Positions 1 through 7,587 of a stretch of 25,499 nucleotides of DNA are shown in pieces. The stretch lies in contig UQXL01000029.1 in the NCBI GenBank assembly GCA_900545135.1, forward strand, positions 1-25,499. The letters run 5' to 3'. The DNA comes from an uncultured Eubacteriales bacterium. GTDB lineage: Bacteria; Bacillota; Clostridia; Peptostreptococcales; Anaerovoracaceae. Within the stretch, counting starts at the first letter, position 1, and every line of letters starts with the position of its first letter. The notes under the pieces are model-generated. The model searched no databases, had not been told where the DNA came from, and saw only the letters and a program-made list of their open reading frames with translations. Made by a program: the position numbers and the translations under genes.

Positions 1-147
1 AGTCAGCCGAACGGCGTTTCAATGTCCGCCTCCTCTCGGCGCAGCCGTTATGATTCCTTGCGGACATTATACCACAAAGCAAGTATGGTAAAGTGATTCA
101 ATGTCCGCTTCTTCTCGGCGAAGCCGGTATAATATCCTGCGGACATT
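1..147. repeat. Left palindromic repeat array (two 48-bp units)
   Basis: Two 48-bp units lie at 21-68 and 100-147. Each begins AATGTCCGC and ends GCGGACATT, a perfect 9-bp inverted repeat. Each has an inner hairpin CGGC-(gca/gaa)-GCCG at 37-47 and 116-126, so a unit folds as a stem with a second small stem inside. Bases 1-20 and the 31-bp linker at 69-99 are not random: both have close relatives between units at the right end of the window (24776-24795, 16/20 identical; 24844-24874, 26/31 identical). The array probably continues left of the window. Unit 2 contains a TATAAT (128-133) but no matching -35 box. This is an intergenic palindromic element of the REP/MITE kind; no mobilising gene is present. 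Confidence 0.85.
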
Positions 148-258
148 ATACCATAGAAAAAATAAATATTGTATGATAAAATAGTAATGTAGAAACCAAG
201 CAAGGTGAAATCGCTGTGCGCCGCCACGCTATTCAGCTTTTTGTCCGGGACTGCTGCA

Positions 259-342
259 GACAGAGCAACCGTCTGGATGATTGGTGAGCGGCAGGCTTCA
301 GACAGCGCAACCGTCAGGGCGAATGGCGAGCCGCTGACTTCA
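259..342 (+). repeat. 42-bp tandem duplication
   Basis: Bases 259-300 and 301-342 are two adjacent diverged copies of a 42-bp unit, both beginning GACAG and ending CTTCA. The length is a multiple of three, and a weak reading frame (GTG at 205 to 459, 84 codons) runs through both copies, but it has no good ribosome site and resembles no family I know. A hairpin CGGGG-attcag-CCCCG follows at 397-412 without a T tract. I read 148-497 as gene-free or as the remains of a gene. Confidence 0.6.
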
Positions 343-497
343 GCAGCTGAAAATGTTATGACCGCTGCGAATATTTTTTACATCGTTGAGCGTCGCCGGG
401 GATTCAGCCCCGTTAAATGCATCATCCGCTGCAAACACTTATGCTTCCGTCAAAGCTAATTTCAACACAAAAAGACTTCGACCCAAAATCAGCGGCA

Positions 498-592
498 AGC
501 TAAACGCACAACCTTAAGCCAAACACACAGCCGCGAGTTAAACGCACAACCTTAAGCCACACACACAACCTCGAGCTAAATACGCTACCGCG
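498..592 (+). repeat. Five-fold 19-bp tandem repeat
   Basis: Five consecutive 19-bp copies run 498-516, 517-535, 536-554, 555-573 and 574-592, all beginning AG(C/T)(C/T/A)A-like and CA-rich. Alternate copies resemble each other most, giving a 38-bp higher-order period: copies 1 and 3 are nearly identical (AGCTAAACGC versus AGTTAAACGC, then the same ACAACCTTA). The array ends about 40 bp before the start of the Fic-like gene. No reading frame is maintained and no family is recognised. Confidence 0.8.
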
Positions 593-633
593 AGCCAGAT
601 ATACCTATGAACGCAATACAGAAGGAGCATGTC

Positions 634-1371
634 ATGATAAGGGATATAAGGAAAAAGATGGTCATATTATCTGGAAGGATGCCTTTTTCGCCGCAAGTCA
701 GAGAATTCGCCGCTCATATAGAAAAGAAAGACTGGATATATAGAAATCTGAAATTGAACGGCTCGGCGCTGAGGGAGGAAGAAGTGGAAGATCTCATCAA
801 TGGCAGCTATGTTTTGGGCGCGTCCGTTGGGGAACATCTCACGGCAGAAAGACTGGAAAAGGCTTTAGGCAAGATGCGTGACTCCGTTTCCCGCGGCACC
901 GATATGGACTTGAAGCTTATAAATACCTTTCACAACATCATTGCCGGAACAGGGTTAGATACAGGGAAAGGTTACAGGAAACGCAGCCTCGTTATAACAG
1001 AATACGACTATACGCCTGCTATACCATCAGATATACCGGAAGAAATGCAAAAGTTGCAGACTATGATAGATGAGAAAAATCAAATCGCCGGCAGCAGCGA
1101 AGATTGTTTTCTGGCGGCGGCAGAAATACATAACATGATTCTATCCATCTTTCCCTACGGAGATGAAGATAAAATTCTGGCCAGAACAGCGGCGGCGTAT
1201 TTCCTCATGACTAAAGGATATCCGGCAGTCGCCTGCGACATGGGAGAAGGCGAGTATAACGAGGCGGTGTCAGAAGGTGTTAAATACGGAAGATGCGAAA
1301 CGCTGAAAGATTCTTTGCTAAAAGCTGTTCTTGAGAGAACGGATCTGATGCTTCAGCTGACTGCGTATTAA
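634..1371 (+). CDS. Fic-fold protein with degenerate catalytic motif
   Basis: The 245-residue protein has the layout of Fic/DOC AMP-transferase-like proteins. It shows a LNGSALREEEV segment (residues 41-51) where the family has IEGN-x-L-T-x-x-E, then GKGYRKR (111-117) where it has G-x-YR, then DYTPAIPSDIPEEM, and an HNMI..RTAAAYFLMTKGYP core. The Fic motif HPFx(D/E)GN(G/K)Rx(G/A)R is reduced to FPYGDEDKILAR (173-184). The catalytic His is Phe, and the Gly, Asn and first Arg of the loop are gone. AMPylation activity is therefore unlikely, and it is probably a pseudoenzyme or decaying gene. An ATG at 607 is in frame, but ATG 634 has GAAGGAG (621-627) at ideal spacing and was chosen. It stands alone, between repeats and a gene-poor stretch. 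Confidence 0.75.
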   Translation: MIRDIRKKMVILSGRMPFSPQVREFAAHIEKKDWIYRNLKLNGSALREEEVEDLINGSYVLGASVGEHLTAERLEKALGKMRDSVSRGTDMDLKLINTFHNIIAGTGLDTGKGYRKRSLVITEYDYTPAIPSDIPEEMQKLQTMIDEKNQIAGSSEDCFLAAAEIHNMILSIFPYGDEDKILARTAAAYFLMTKGYPAVACDMGEGEYNEAVSEGVKYGRCETLKDSLLKAVLERTDLMLQLTAY

Positions 1372-1597
1372 ATTGAAAATCATGCGAATTGCATTAGAGG
1401 AACAGGCCGCCCGCGCATTGGAGGAAAAGCCGATCCGGTATCAGTGGAGAAATATGGCGCTTATAAGAGGAAAACACGGCATCAGCAGGGGACCCTCGGC
1501 ACCAATAAGCTGAGCATCGGCATCAGCGGTGAAATACGGTGCCGAACAGCGGGAAGCCCGGCGCCAATCAAAGGCACACATCTGGGAGAGAACCCGG
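1372..1597 (+). other. Gene-poor stretch with nested hairpins
   Basis: No convincing gene lies here. A perfect 8-bp stem TCGGCACC (1496-1503) / GGTGCCGA (1538-1545) encloses a 5-bp stem GCTGA (1509-1513) / TCAGC (1523-1527). It is followed by CGGG-aag-CCCG (1550-1560) and by CTGGG...CCCGG near 1581-1597. Short frames on the plus strand (for example 1381-1512 and one ending 1659) lack ribosome sites and resemble nothing. The segment could be a structured RNA or the remains of a gene; I compared it by eye with T-box and cobalamin motifs and found no match. Confidence 0.35.
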
Positions 1598-1626
1598 TTG
1601 ACCGCGCATTAAAACTGGGGTATTAT
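1598..1626 (+). promoter_or_regulatory. Sigma-A-like promoter for the murB operon
   Basis: TTGACC at 1598-1603 and TATTAT at 1621-1626 are separated by exactly 17 bp. Transcription would start near 1633, leaving a very short leader that begins at or next to the GGGAGGAA ribosome site (1633-1640). If this promoter is used, the hairpins at 1496-1597 lie upstream of the transcript. Confidence 0.5.
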
Positions 1627-1648
1627 AAATTTGGGAGGAAGAAAATAT

Positions 1649-2941
1649 ATGGGAAATAAAAAGTTCAGTTTTAGCAGCAGATACGCCAAGCTAGGCCTGA
1701 CCGTGTTCGTCTCAGGCGGAGCTCTGGTTCTATGCTTCTTCCTGCTGAGCAATTTAGACGGTGTTATGGATTCACTGCGCAAAATCAACGGAATTCTGAC
1801 GCCTTTTTACTTGGGGATAATAATGGCTTACCTCTTGTGTCCGATATACAACGGATCGCTGAGGCTGATATACAAAGTCAACAGCAAACGCTTTAAAAGT
1901 ACTGTGAAAGCCTATACTTTTTCGCGGTTTTTTGCCACGCTGATAGCGCTGTTTTCCCTGCTATTCATCTTGAGCGGACTGTTCATGATGGTAATCCCGG
2001 AGCTGATAGAAAGCATCGCCGGACTGATAAGAAGCCTTCCTGAGACGGCTGACAGAATTTCCGGATGGGTACAGAATAATATAGAACAAAATCCAGAGCT
2101 GGTAGATCTTCTGCAGGGCAGGATAGAGAGCCTTTCTGAAACTTTCTTTGAATGGGCGCAGACTAACGTTCTTCCGGGAGCTGAATCCATATTGGCTGGA
2201 GTTTCCGCCGGAGTTATGGGCACCATAGGAGGCGTCATAGACGTTCTGGTCGCTCTGGTTATATGCGTGTATATACTAAACAGCAAAGAGATTTTTCAAG
2301 CTCAGGCTAAGAAGCTGATCCTTGCCGCCTTTTCAAGGAAAAAAGCGGATGATATATTTGAATTCGGGCGTATATGCAACGATACTTTCGGAGGATTTAT
2401 CAACGGCAAGATCATAGATTCCATAATAATAGGAATACTATGCTTTATAGCCATGACAGTGATGAAACTGCCGCTTACGATGCTCATAAGCGTGGTGGTG
2501 GGCGTTACCAACATAATTCCGTTTTTCGGACCGTTCATCGGAGCGATTCCGTCGATAGTGCTTCTTCTCTGCATAGATCCTTGGGCCGCGCTGAAATTCG
2601 GAATAATGGTCCTCATACTGCAGCAGCTTGACGGCAACATAATCGGTCCTAAGATTTTGGGAAAGACCACTAAGCTGGCAAGCTTCTGGGTAATGTTTGC
2701 CATCATAGTCGGCGGAGGAATGTTCGGCTTTGCAGGAATGATTTTAGGCGTGCCGACGATGGCGGTTATTTACGTATACATCAAGCGTCTCATCAACAAC
2801 AGGCTGAATAAAAAGAACTTGCCGATGAGGACTGAAATTTACGAGGATTTCACCAAGTATAACATAAATAAGGAGGATATCTTTGGAAAAGATTCGTGCG
2901 TCTCTTTTGACAGAGCTGAAGAACACGCTGAAGATAAATGA
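1649..2941 (+). CDS. AI-2E family transporter (PF01594)
   Basis: A 430-residue multi-pass membrane protein of the UPF0118/AI-2E family, whose members are proposed exporters of small molecules or Na+(Li+)/H+ antiporters. N-terminal membrane segments lie near residues 15-33 and 50-70 and around 95-120. A soluble central part (ELIESIAGLIRSLPETADR...) follows, then four or five C-terminal membrane segments. The family signature is clear in GVTNIIPFFGPFIGAIPS, QQLDGNIIGPKILGKTTKL and GGGMFGFAGMILGVP. ATG 1649 follows GGGAGGAA (1633-1640); a TTG at 1631 is in frame but sits in the ribosome site. Its end overlaps murB by 59 bp, so the two are co-transcribed. Substrate cannot be told from sequence. 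Confidence 0.9.
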   Translation: MGNKKFSFSSRYAKLGLTVFVSGGALVLCFFLLSNLDGVMDSLRKINGILTPFYLGIIMAYLLCPIYNGSLRLIYKVNSKRFKSTVKAYTFSRFFATLIALFSLLFILSGLFMMVIPELIESIAGLIRSLPETADRISGWVQNNIEQNPELVDLLQGRIESLSETFFEWAQTNVLPGAESILAGVSAGVMGTIGGVIDVLVALVICVYILNSKEIFQAQAKKLILAAFSRKKADDIFEFGRICNDTFGGFINGKIIDSIIIGILCFIAMTVMKLPLTMLISVVVGVTNIIPFFGPFIGAIPSIVLLLCIDPWAALKFGIMVLILQQLDGNIIGPKILGKTTKLASFWVMFAIIVGGGMFGFAGMILGVPTMAVIYVYIKRLINNRLNKKNLPMRTEIYEDFTKYNINKEDIFGKDSCVSFDRAEEHAEDK

Positions 2942-3863
2942 TGACATAGAAGTCATGGAAAACGTCGATATGAGAGACTTTACGTCTTTCAGAGCAGGAG
3001 GAAAGGCTGCGCTGCTGGTCGACGCGGGAAGTGTGGAATCTTTGAAAGCAACACTTAAGCTGGTTGCTGAAGCAGGCGTTCCGCACATGATTTTGGGAAA
3101 CGGCTCGAACACTCTTTTCAGAGATAGCGGCTATGAGGGCGTAGTCATCAGGCTTTCGCAGGAAGGATTTTCGGGAGTAGAGTTCGGGGAAACCGGCGAG
3201 CGAGCGAATATAAATGATGAAACTGCCTGTGGAACGGAAACGGTTCGCGTCAGAGCCGGAGCGGCTATTTTGCTTTCTTCCCTTGCCAGAGCTGTCATGA
3301 ATCACAGTCTTGCAGGCTTTGAGTTTGCCAGCGGGATACCTGGAAGTCTGGGAGGAGCTTTGTTCATGAACGCCGGCGCTTACGGCGGAGAAATGAAAGA
3401 TATAGTGAAGTCAGTGAGGGCAGTGGCAGCCGATGGAAGCCATGAAAAAATATTTTCCTCGGAGGAAATGGAGTTTGGCTACAGGCACAGCGCTCTAGAG
3501 GAAAACGGATATATAGCGGTAGAGGCGGAGCTTGGCCTCTTCAGGGGAGAGAAAGAGCAGATTTCCAAAAGGATGAAAGAACTTGCGTATAAGAGAAACA
3601 GCAAGCAGCCGGTTCAATATCCTTCTGCCGGCAGCACATTCAAAAGGCCTGAAGGGTATTTCGCAGGCAAGCTGATAGAGGATGCCGGCCTCAAAGGCGT
3701 TGCGGTAGGCGGCGCACAGGTTTCCACGCTTCACAGCGGATTTATCATCAACAGGGGAGGAGCTACGGCGACGGACATAATCCAGCTCATAACCTTGGTT
3801 CAGAACAGGGTCTATGATGAGTTCGGCGTTATGCTGAAGCCGGAGGTGAGAATCATTGGATAA
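2883..3863 (+). CDS. murB: UDP-N-acetylenolpyruvoylglucosamine reductase MurB
   Basis: Cytoplasmic FAD enzyme that reduces UDP-GlcNAc-enolpyruvate to UDP-MurNAc with NADPH, in peptidoglycan synthesis. At 326 residues it matches the shorter (type II) MurB. FAD-domain motifs are TSFRAGG (34-40), ILGNGSNTLFRD (70-81) and GFEFASGIPGSLGGALFMNAGAYGGE (145-170). Expected catalytic residues are present: Arg201 in FGYRHS, Ser251 in AGSTFKRP and Glu321 in KPEVRIIG. A short hydrophilic insert (about 103-119) precedes RVRAGA. The TTG start is chosen because AGGAGG (2871-2876) lies 6 bp upstream and no in-frame ATG is better placed. It overlaps the permease gene by 59 bp and the next gene by 8 bp. Confidence 0.96.
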   Translation: MEKIRASLLTELKNTLKINDDIEVMENVDMRDFTSFRAGGKAALLVDAGSVESLKATLKLVAEAGVPHMILGNGSNTLFRDSGYEGVVIRLSQEGFSGVEFGETGERANINDETACGTETVRVRAGAAILLSSLARAVMNHSLAGFEFASGIPGSLGGALFMNAGAYGGEMKDIVKSVRAVAADGSHEKIFSSEEMEFGYRHSALEENGYIAVEAELGLFRGEKEQISKRMKELAYKRNSKQPVQYPSAGSTFKRPEGYFAGKLIEDAGLKGVAVGGAQVSTLHSGFIINRGGATATDIIQLITLVQNRVYDEFGVMLKPEVRIIG

Positions 3864-4614
3864 TTTTGAGAAAGAATTGAACAAATACAGGATGGTTTAC
3901 GACCATCATACACATACAGTCTATTCCCACGGCAAAGGGCAGATAGAAGACAACGTAAAAGCGGCTTTGGCCAAAGGTTTGAAATCAATAGCGATAACAG
4001 ACCACGGACCGGGCCATCTGACTTACGGACTCAAGATGAGCAAAGTCGGACAGATGCGGGCGGAGATCGACGCTCTGAAAGAAAAATATCCTCAGATAGA
4101 TATTCTGCTGGGCGTGGAGGCCAACACCATCAGGGTCCAGCCGTATATAGATTTGAGCGAAGAAGATAAGGCTCAGTTCGACATAATTCTGGCAGGATAC
4201 CATTACGGAATACCTAAAGCTGGAATGATACCCAATTATATAAGCGATCATACCGGATTTTTCAAGGGAAGCTCATCGAGCTTGCTTGTAAAAAACACGG
4301 ATATGATCCTTAAAGCTCTTTATGAGAACAAGATAGACATTTTGACACACCCGGGGGATAAGGGCCCTTTCGACATTGAAGACATATCAAAAGCGTGCGC
4401 CGATACCGGAACCATGATAGAGATCAACGGCAAGCACACTCATCTGACCGTAGAGGAAATCAAGACAGCATCCCGCTTTGATGTCAAGTTCATAATAGGA
4501 AGCGACGCCCATGTCCCTGAAAAGGTGGGGGAATTTAAACCGCAGCTTTTGAGGGCTTTCCGCGCGGGGCTCGACCCTGAGAGGATAGCCAATATCGAAA
4601 GGACGAATGATTGA
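3856..4614 (+). CDS. PHP-domain phosphoesterase
   Basis: A 252-residue protein made almost entirely of a PHP (polymerase and histidinol phosphatase) domain, a trinuclear-metal phosphoesterase fold related to YcdX and HisK. Metal-ligand motifs appear in order: HTH (18-20), TDHG (48-51), GVEAN (86-90), GYHYG (114-118), THPGD (164-168) and GSDAH (215-219). It is a likely phosphatase or phosphodiesterase, but the substrate is unknown. TTG 3856 sits 5 bp after GGAGGTGAG (3843-3850) and overlaps the murB stop by 8 bp; the TGA overlaps the rapZ start. Small PHP proteins between murB and rapZ are a recurrent neighbourhood in Clostridia. Confidence 0.9.
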   Translation: MDNFEKELNKYRMVYDHHTHTVYSHGKGQIEDNVKAALAKGLKSIAITDHGPGHLTYGLKMSKVGQMRAEIDALKEKYPQIDILLGVEANTIRVQPYIDLSEEDKAQFDIILAGYHYGIPKAGMIPNYISDHTGFFKGSSSSLLVKNTDMILKALYENKIDILTHPGDKGPFDIEDISKACADTGTMIEINGKHTHLTVEEIKTASRFDVKFIIGSDAHVPEKVGEFKPQLLRAFRAGLDPERIANIERTND

Positions 4615-5468
4615 AAATGGAAGTCGTAATTATTACAGGACTATCGGGTGCAGGCAAGACAAAAGCTTCCGACTGGTTTGAGGATAAGGGCTACTATTGC
4701 ATAGACAATATGCCGCCTGCTCTGATCAGGAATTTCATAGAGCTTGCCATGACAGGCAAGAGAAAGATAGAAAAAGCTGCCTTTGTGGTAGACATAAGGG
4801 GAGGCCAGTTTTTCGGAGATTTGAAAGAACTGGTCATATCGCTCAAAGACGATATAAACGTAGACCTTAAGATCGTCTTTATAGAAGCTTCAGACGAGTC
4901 TTTGATAAGGAGGTTCAACGAGGCAAGGCGCAGCCATCCTCTTTCGGCGTCTTCCGTCACGAGGGAAGCCATACAGGAAGAAAGAAGAGAACTGGCCGAG
5001 CTCAGAAGCATGGCCAACTTCGTGATAGACACTTCCACACTCAAAGTCGCGGAGCTCAACTCGGAGCTGGACAAGCTGTTTGAATCGAAGACTAAAAACG
5101 ACTCTTTCGTCATCAACTTCATGTCTTTCGGCTACAAGCACGGGGTGCCGATGGAAGCCGACTGGGTGCTGGACGTGCGCTTCATACCGAATCCATATTA
5201 CGTATCCAGCCTGAAAAAGCTTACGGGAAACAATAAAAAAGTTGCCCAGTATGTGATGAAGCAGGACATAACCAAGGAGTTTGCTAACAGGCTCCATGAG
5301 ATAATAATAAGACTGGTGCCATGCTATGTCAAAGAAGGCAAGTACAGTTTGACCATAGCTTTCGGCTGCACAGGCGGCCAGCACAGGTCGGTGACGCTGG
5401 CCAATGAGTTCTATAAGAGGATGACGGCCGAGGGCTGGAGAGTGACGCTGGAGCACAGGGAACTTTAG
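4611..5468 (+). CDS. rapZ: RNase adapter / nucleotide-binding protein RapZ (YvcJ)
   Basis: A 285-residue cytoplasmic P-loop protein of the RapZ/YvcJ family. RapZ in E. coli guides RNase E to a small RNA controlling amino-sugar synthesis; YvcJ in Bacillus hydrolyses GTP/ATP and affects competence. The Walker A is GLSGAGKT (10-17). The C-terminal RapZ domain shows SFGYKHGVPMEADWVLDVRFIPNPYY and FGCTGGQHRSVTLANEF. TTG 4611 fits the AAAGGA near 4598-4603 and gives a 4-bp overlap with the PHP gene; ATG 4617 would place the site 13 bp away. The last 24 coding bases including TAG are duplicated just downstream. The usual partner yvcK does not follow. Confidence 0.95.
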   Translation: MKMEVVIITGLSGAGKTKASDWFEDKGYYCIDNMPPALIRNFIELAMTGKRKIEKAAFVVDIRGGQFFGDLKELVISLKDDINVDLKIVFIEASDESLIRRFNEARRSHPLSASSVTREAIQEERRELAELRSMANFVIDTSTLKVAELNSELDKLFESKTKNDSFVINFMSFGYKHGVPMEADWVLDVRFIPNPYYVSSLKKLTGNNKKVAQYVMKQDITKEFANRLHEIIIRLVPCYVKEGKYSLTIAFGCTGGQHRSVTLANEFYKRMTAEGWRVTLEHREL

Positions 5469-5494
5469 CACGCTTGGAGCACAGGGAGCTTTAG
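5445..5494 (+). repeat. Tandem echo of the rapZ 3' end
   Basis: Bases 5445-5469 (last codons and TAG stop of rapZ) are followed directly by a near copy at 5470-5494 with one inserted and one changed base, including GGAGCACAGGGA/G and the TAG. Confidence 0.8.
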
Positions 5495-5506
5495 AGCTTT
5501 CACCAC

Positions 5507-5549
5507 TTGAATGTTGATAAATTTAATGCTATAATCAAAAAAGTTAACT
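5507..5549 (+). promoter_or_regulatory. Strong promoter for the Kce gene, with palindrome near +1
   Basis: TTGAAT (5507-5512) and a perfect TATAAT (5530-5535) have a 17-bp spacer. The 8-bp palindrome AGTTAACT (5542-5549) lies at the expected transcription start and could be an operator. With the terminator at 6433 this makes the gene an independent transcription unit. Confidence 0.75.
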
Positions 5550-5576
5550 AATTCATTGTGAATAAAGGAGATAGAC

Positions 5577-6407
5577 ATGGAAAAATTGATTATCAGCGCT
5601 TGTATTTGCGGCGCGGAAGTAACAAAGGAACAGAATCCTAACGTGCCTTACACCGTAGAGGAGATAGTAAGAGAAGCGAAGTCTGCTTATGACGCAGGCG
5701 CGGCTCTTATCCACCTCCACGTAAGATGGGACGACGGAACTCCTACCCAGGACAAGGGAAGATTCCAGGAGTGCATCGACGCTATCAGGAAGGAATGCCC
5801 TGACGCAATCATTCAGCCTTCAACCGGCGGAGCCGTCGGCATGACTGACCTGGAAAGATTACAGTCCACAGAAGTGGTGCCTACTCCTGAGATGGCTACT
5901 CTGGACTGCGGTACCTGCAACTTCGGCGGAGACGAAATCTTTGTCAACACTGATAACACAATAATCAACTTCGCTAAGATAATGCAGGAAAGAGGAATCA
6001 AGCCTGAGTGTGAAGTATTCGACAAGGGTATGATCGACCTCGCCATGAAGACAGCTCATAAGAAAGGCTTCCTGCCTAAGCCTATTCACTGGGATTTCGT
6101 ACTGGGCGTTCAGATGTCGGCGACAATCAGAGACCTGGTATACATGGTTGAATCCATTCCTGAAGGCTCGACTTGGACTGCTACAGGACTCGGAAAGAAC
6201 GCTTGGCACATCGCGGCCGCTACCATCAGCATGGGCGGACATGTAAGAGTAGGCTTTGAAGATAACCTTTACATGGAAAAAGGCGTTCTGGCAGAGTCCA
6301 ACGGACAGATGGTCGCCAAAGTTGTAGAACTGGCCAAACTGCTGGGAAGAGAAGTGGCTACTCCTGCAGAAGCAAGAGAGATCCTGGGACTTGCACCTCT
6401 CAAATAA
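5577..6407 (+). CDS. kce: Kce / beta-keto acid cleavage enzyme (BKACE, PF05853)
   Basis: A 276-residue Zn-dependent TIM-barrel enzyme. Kce cleaves 3-keto-5-aminohexanoate with acetyl-CoA to 3-aminobutyryl-CoA and acetoacetate in lysine fermentation; other BKACE members act on other beta-keto acids. Active-site positions match the family: Glu14 (ICGAEVTK), Zn ligands His46 and His48 (LIHLHVR), Ser82 (QPSTGG), Arg224 and Glu228 (VRVGFEDN, third Zn ligand). AAAGGAG (5564-5570) precedes ATG. Codon use is that of a strongly expressed gene (all-CCT prolines near the start, AGA arginines). None of the other lysine-fermentation genes (kamA, kamDE, kdd, kal) is beside it, so the exact substrate is open and the symbol is provisional. 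It sits between rapZ and whiA, the usual place of yvcK. Confidence 0.9.
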   Translation: MEKLIISACICGAEVTKEQNPNVPYTVEEIVREAKSAYDAGAALIHLHVRWDDGTPTQDKGRFQECIDAIRKECPDAIIQPSTGGAVGMTDLERLQSTEVVPTPEMATLDCGTCNFGGDEIFVNTDNTIINFAKIMQERGIKPECEVFDKGMIDLAMKTAHKKGFLPKPIHWDFVLGVQMSATIRDLVYMVESIPEGSTWTATGLGKNAWHIAAATISMGGHVRVGFEDNLYMEKGVLAESNGQMVAKVVELAKLLGREVATPAEAREILGLAPLK

Positions 6408-6432
6408 GCAAATACATAAGATAATAAATTTT

Positions 6433-6459
6433 AAAGCTGGCTCTTTTGAGCCGGCTTTT
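6433..6459 (+). terminator. Rho-independent terminator after kce
   Basis: An 11-bp stem (6433-6443 with 6448-6458, one T-G pair) has a TTTT loop and runs into CTTTT. It lies 25 bp after the kce stop and separates kce from whiA. Confidence 0.85.
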
Positions 6460-6551
6460 ACCATTTCTTCATTTAAACGTACTTTTATTTTCACATGGAT
6501 TGGTGTACAATAAAATACAAATCGCAGAACATAAAACACAAGGAGCAGTGT

Positions 6552-7493
6552 ATGTCTTTCGCCGCAGAAGTTAAAAATGAACTGGCCAGAGTGGAGCCGG
6601 AAAAGAAATGCTGCATGCTTGCCGAGATAGCAGGCTTTTTAAGAGTGGCCGGAAGTATAGGGCTGGCCGGCGGCGGCAAGTTCAAAATCGTCATAACTAC
6701 CGATAATCCCGCCATAGTGAGGCACTATAAAAAGCTGATACATGATTATTTCGGAGTGGAGACCACTTTCGACGTGGGCGAAAGCGACTTTGCCGGAAAG
6801 GATAAAGCCTACAATATCAATATCGACGCGGAGAACAGAAGCGAGCAGATTCTGAGAGAAACAGGCATCCTGCTGGTGAGAGAGGGAAATAACTATATTT
6901 CAGACGGGATTTACGACGGACTGATAAAAAGCAAGTGCTGCAGGAGAGCTTACCTTAGGGGAGTATTCATGGGAGCCGGCACCATGAGCAATCCGGAAAA
7001 ATCCTATCATCTGGAGTTCGTCTGCCACACGGAAGTATTCGCTTCAGATCTGCGGAAGCTGATAAATTCTTTCAGGGATTTGGAGGCCAAGCAGTACAAG
7101 AGAGGCAGAAAATATATAGTATATATGAAAAAAGCCGACTACATAGGCGACACTCTCGGAATAATGGGCGCTGACAGCCATTCGCTGAAAATCGAGAACA
7201 CGTGGGTGGACAAGTCGATGAGAAACAAGGTCAACAGGATGGCCAACTGCGACAACGCCAACGTGGATAAGATAGTAGAAGCTGCGATGAAGCAAGTAGC
7301 CGCCATAGAAAAGATAAAGAATAAGAAAGGACTGCACTGGCTTCCCGACAAGCTGAGAGAGACAGCGGAGCTGCGGCTGGTAAATCCCGACCTTTCCATC
7401 GCGGCGCTGGGAGAAATGTGCGATCCGCCTTTAAAAAAATCAGGAATAAACGGAAGATTGAAAAAGATAGAGGAATTGGCCGACAAGCTGTAG
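6552..7493 (+). CDS. whiA: DNA-binding protein WhiA
   Basis: A 313-residue WhiA protein, a transcription factor or chromosome-associated protein of Gram-positive bacteria that affects sporulation in Streptomyces and division and chromosome segregation in Bacillus. It starts MSFAAEVKNELARV, the family's usual start. A LAGLIDADG-like domain follows, with CCRRAYLRGVFMGAGTMSNPEKSYHLEF at about 135-162. The C-terminal helix-turn-helix shows LRLVNPDLSIAALGEMCDPPLKKSGINGRLKKIEELA. ATG 6552 was chosen over an in-frame ATG at 6495 because of AAGGAG at 6540-6545 and family length. TACAAT (6506-6511) may be a -10 box without a clear -35. Normally it follows yvcK. Confidence 0.95.
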   Translation: MSFAAEVKNELARVEPEKKCCMLAEIAGFLRVAGSIGLAGGGKFKIVITTDNPAIVRHYKKLIHDYFGVETTFDVGESDFAGKDKAYNINIDAENRSEQILRETGILLVREGNNYISDGIYDGLIKSKCCRRAYLRGVFMGAGTMSNPEKSYHLEFVCHTEVFASDLRKLINSFRDLEAKQYKRGRKYIVYMKKADYIGDTLGIMGADSHSLKIENTWVDKSMRNKVNRMANCDNANVDKIVEAAMKQVAAIEKIKNKKGLHWLPDKLRETAELRLVNPDLSIAALGEMCDPPLKKSGINGRLKKIEELADKL

Positions 7494-7587
7494 CGTGTCG
7501 GTCAATAAATTTTAGAAATTGTAGTTATACTTGAAAATTTTGTGCAGACTATTTTTATGTGAATTATTTTACGATTTCATGTATACA

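Noticed and set aside
397..412. Hairpin CGGGG/CCCCG as a terminator
   Set aside because: Only five base pairs and no T tract; no gene to terminate.
205..459. An 84-codon frame from GTG
   Set aside because: Weak ribosome site, contains the 42-bp tandem duplication, low similarity to any protein type; kept only as a repeat feature.
1440..1650. T-box or cobalamin riboswitch
   Set aside because: No T-box GGUGGNACCGCG sequence and no ordered cobalamin-box elements; only generic hairpins are seen.
1444..1659. A 71-codon frame before the AI-2E gene
   Set aside because: No ribosome site, and it runs through G/C-rich hairpins and the promoter into the start of the permease gene.
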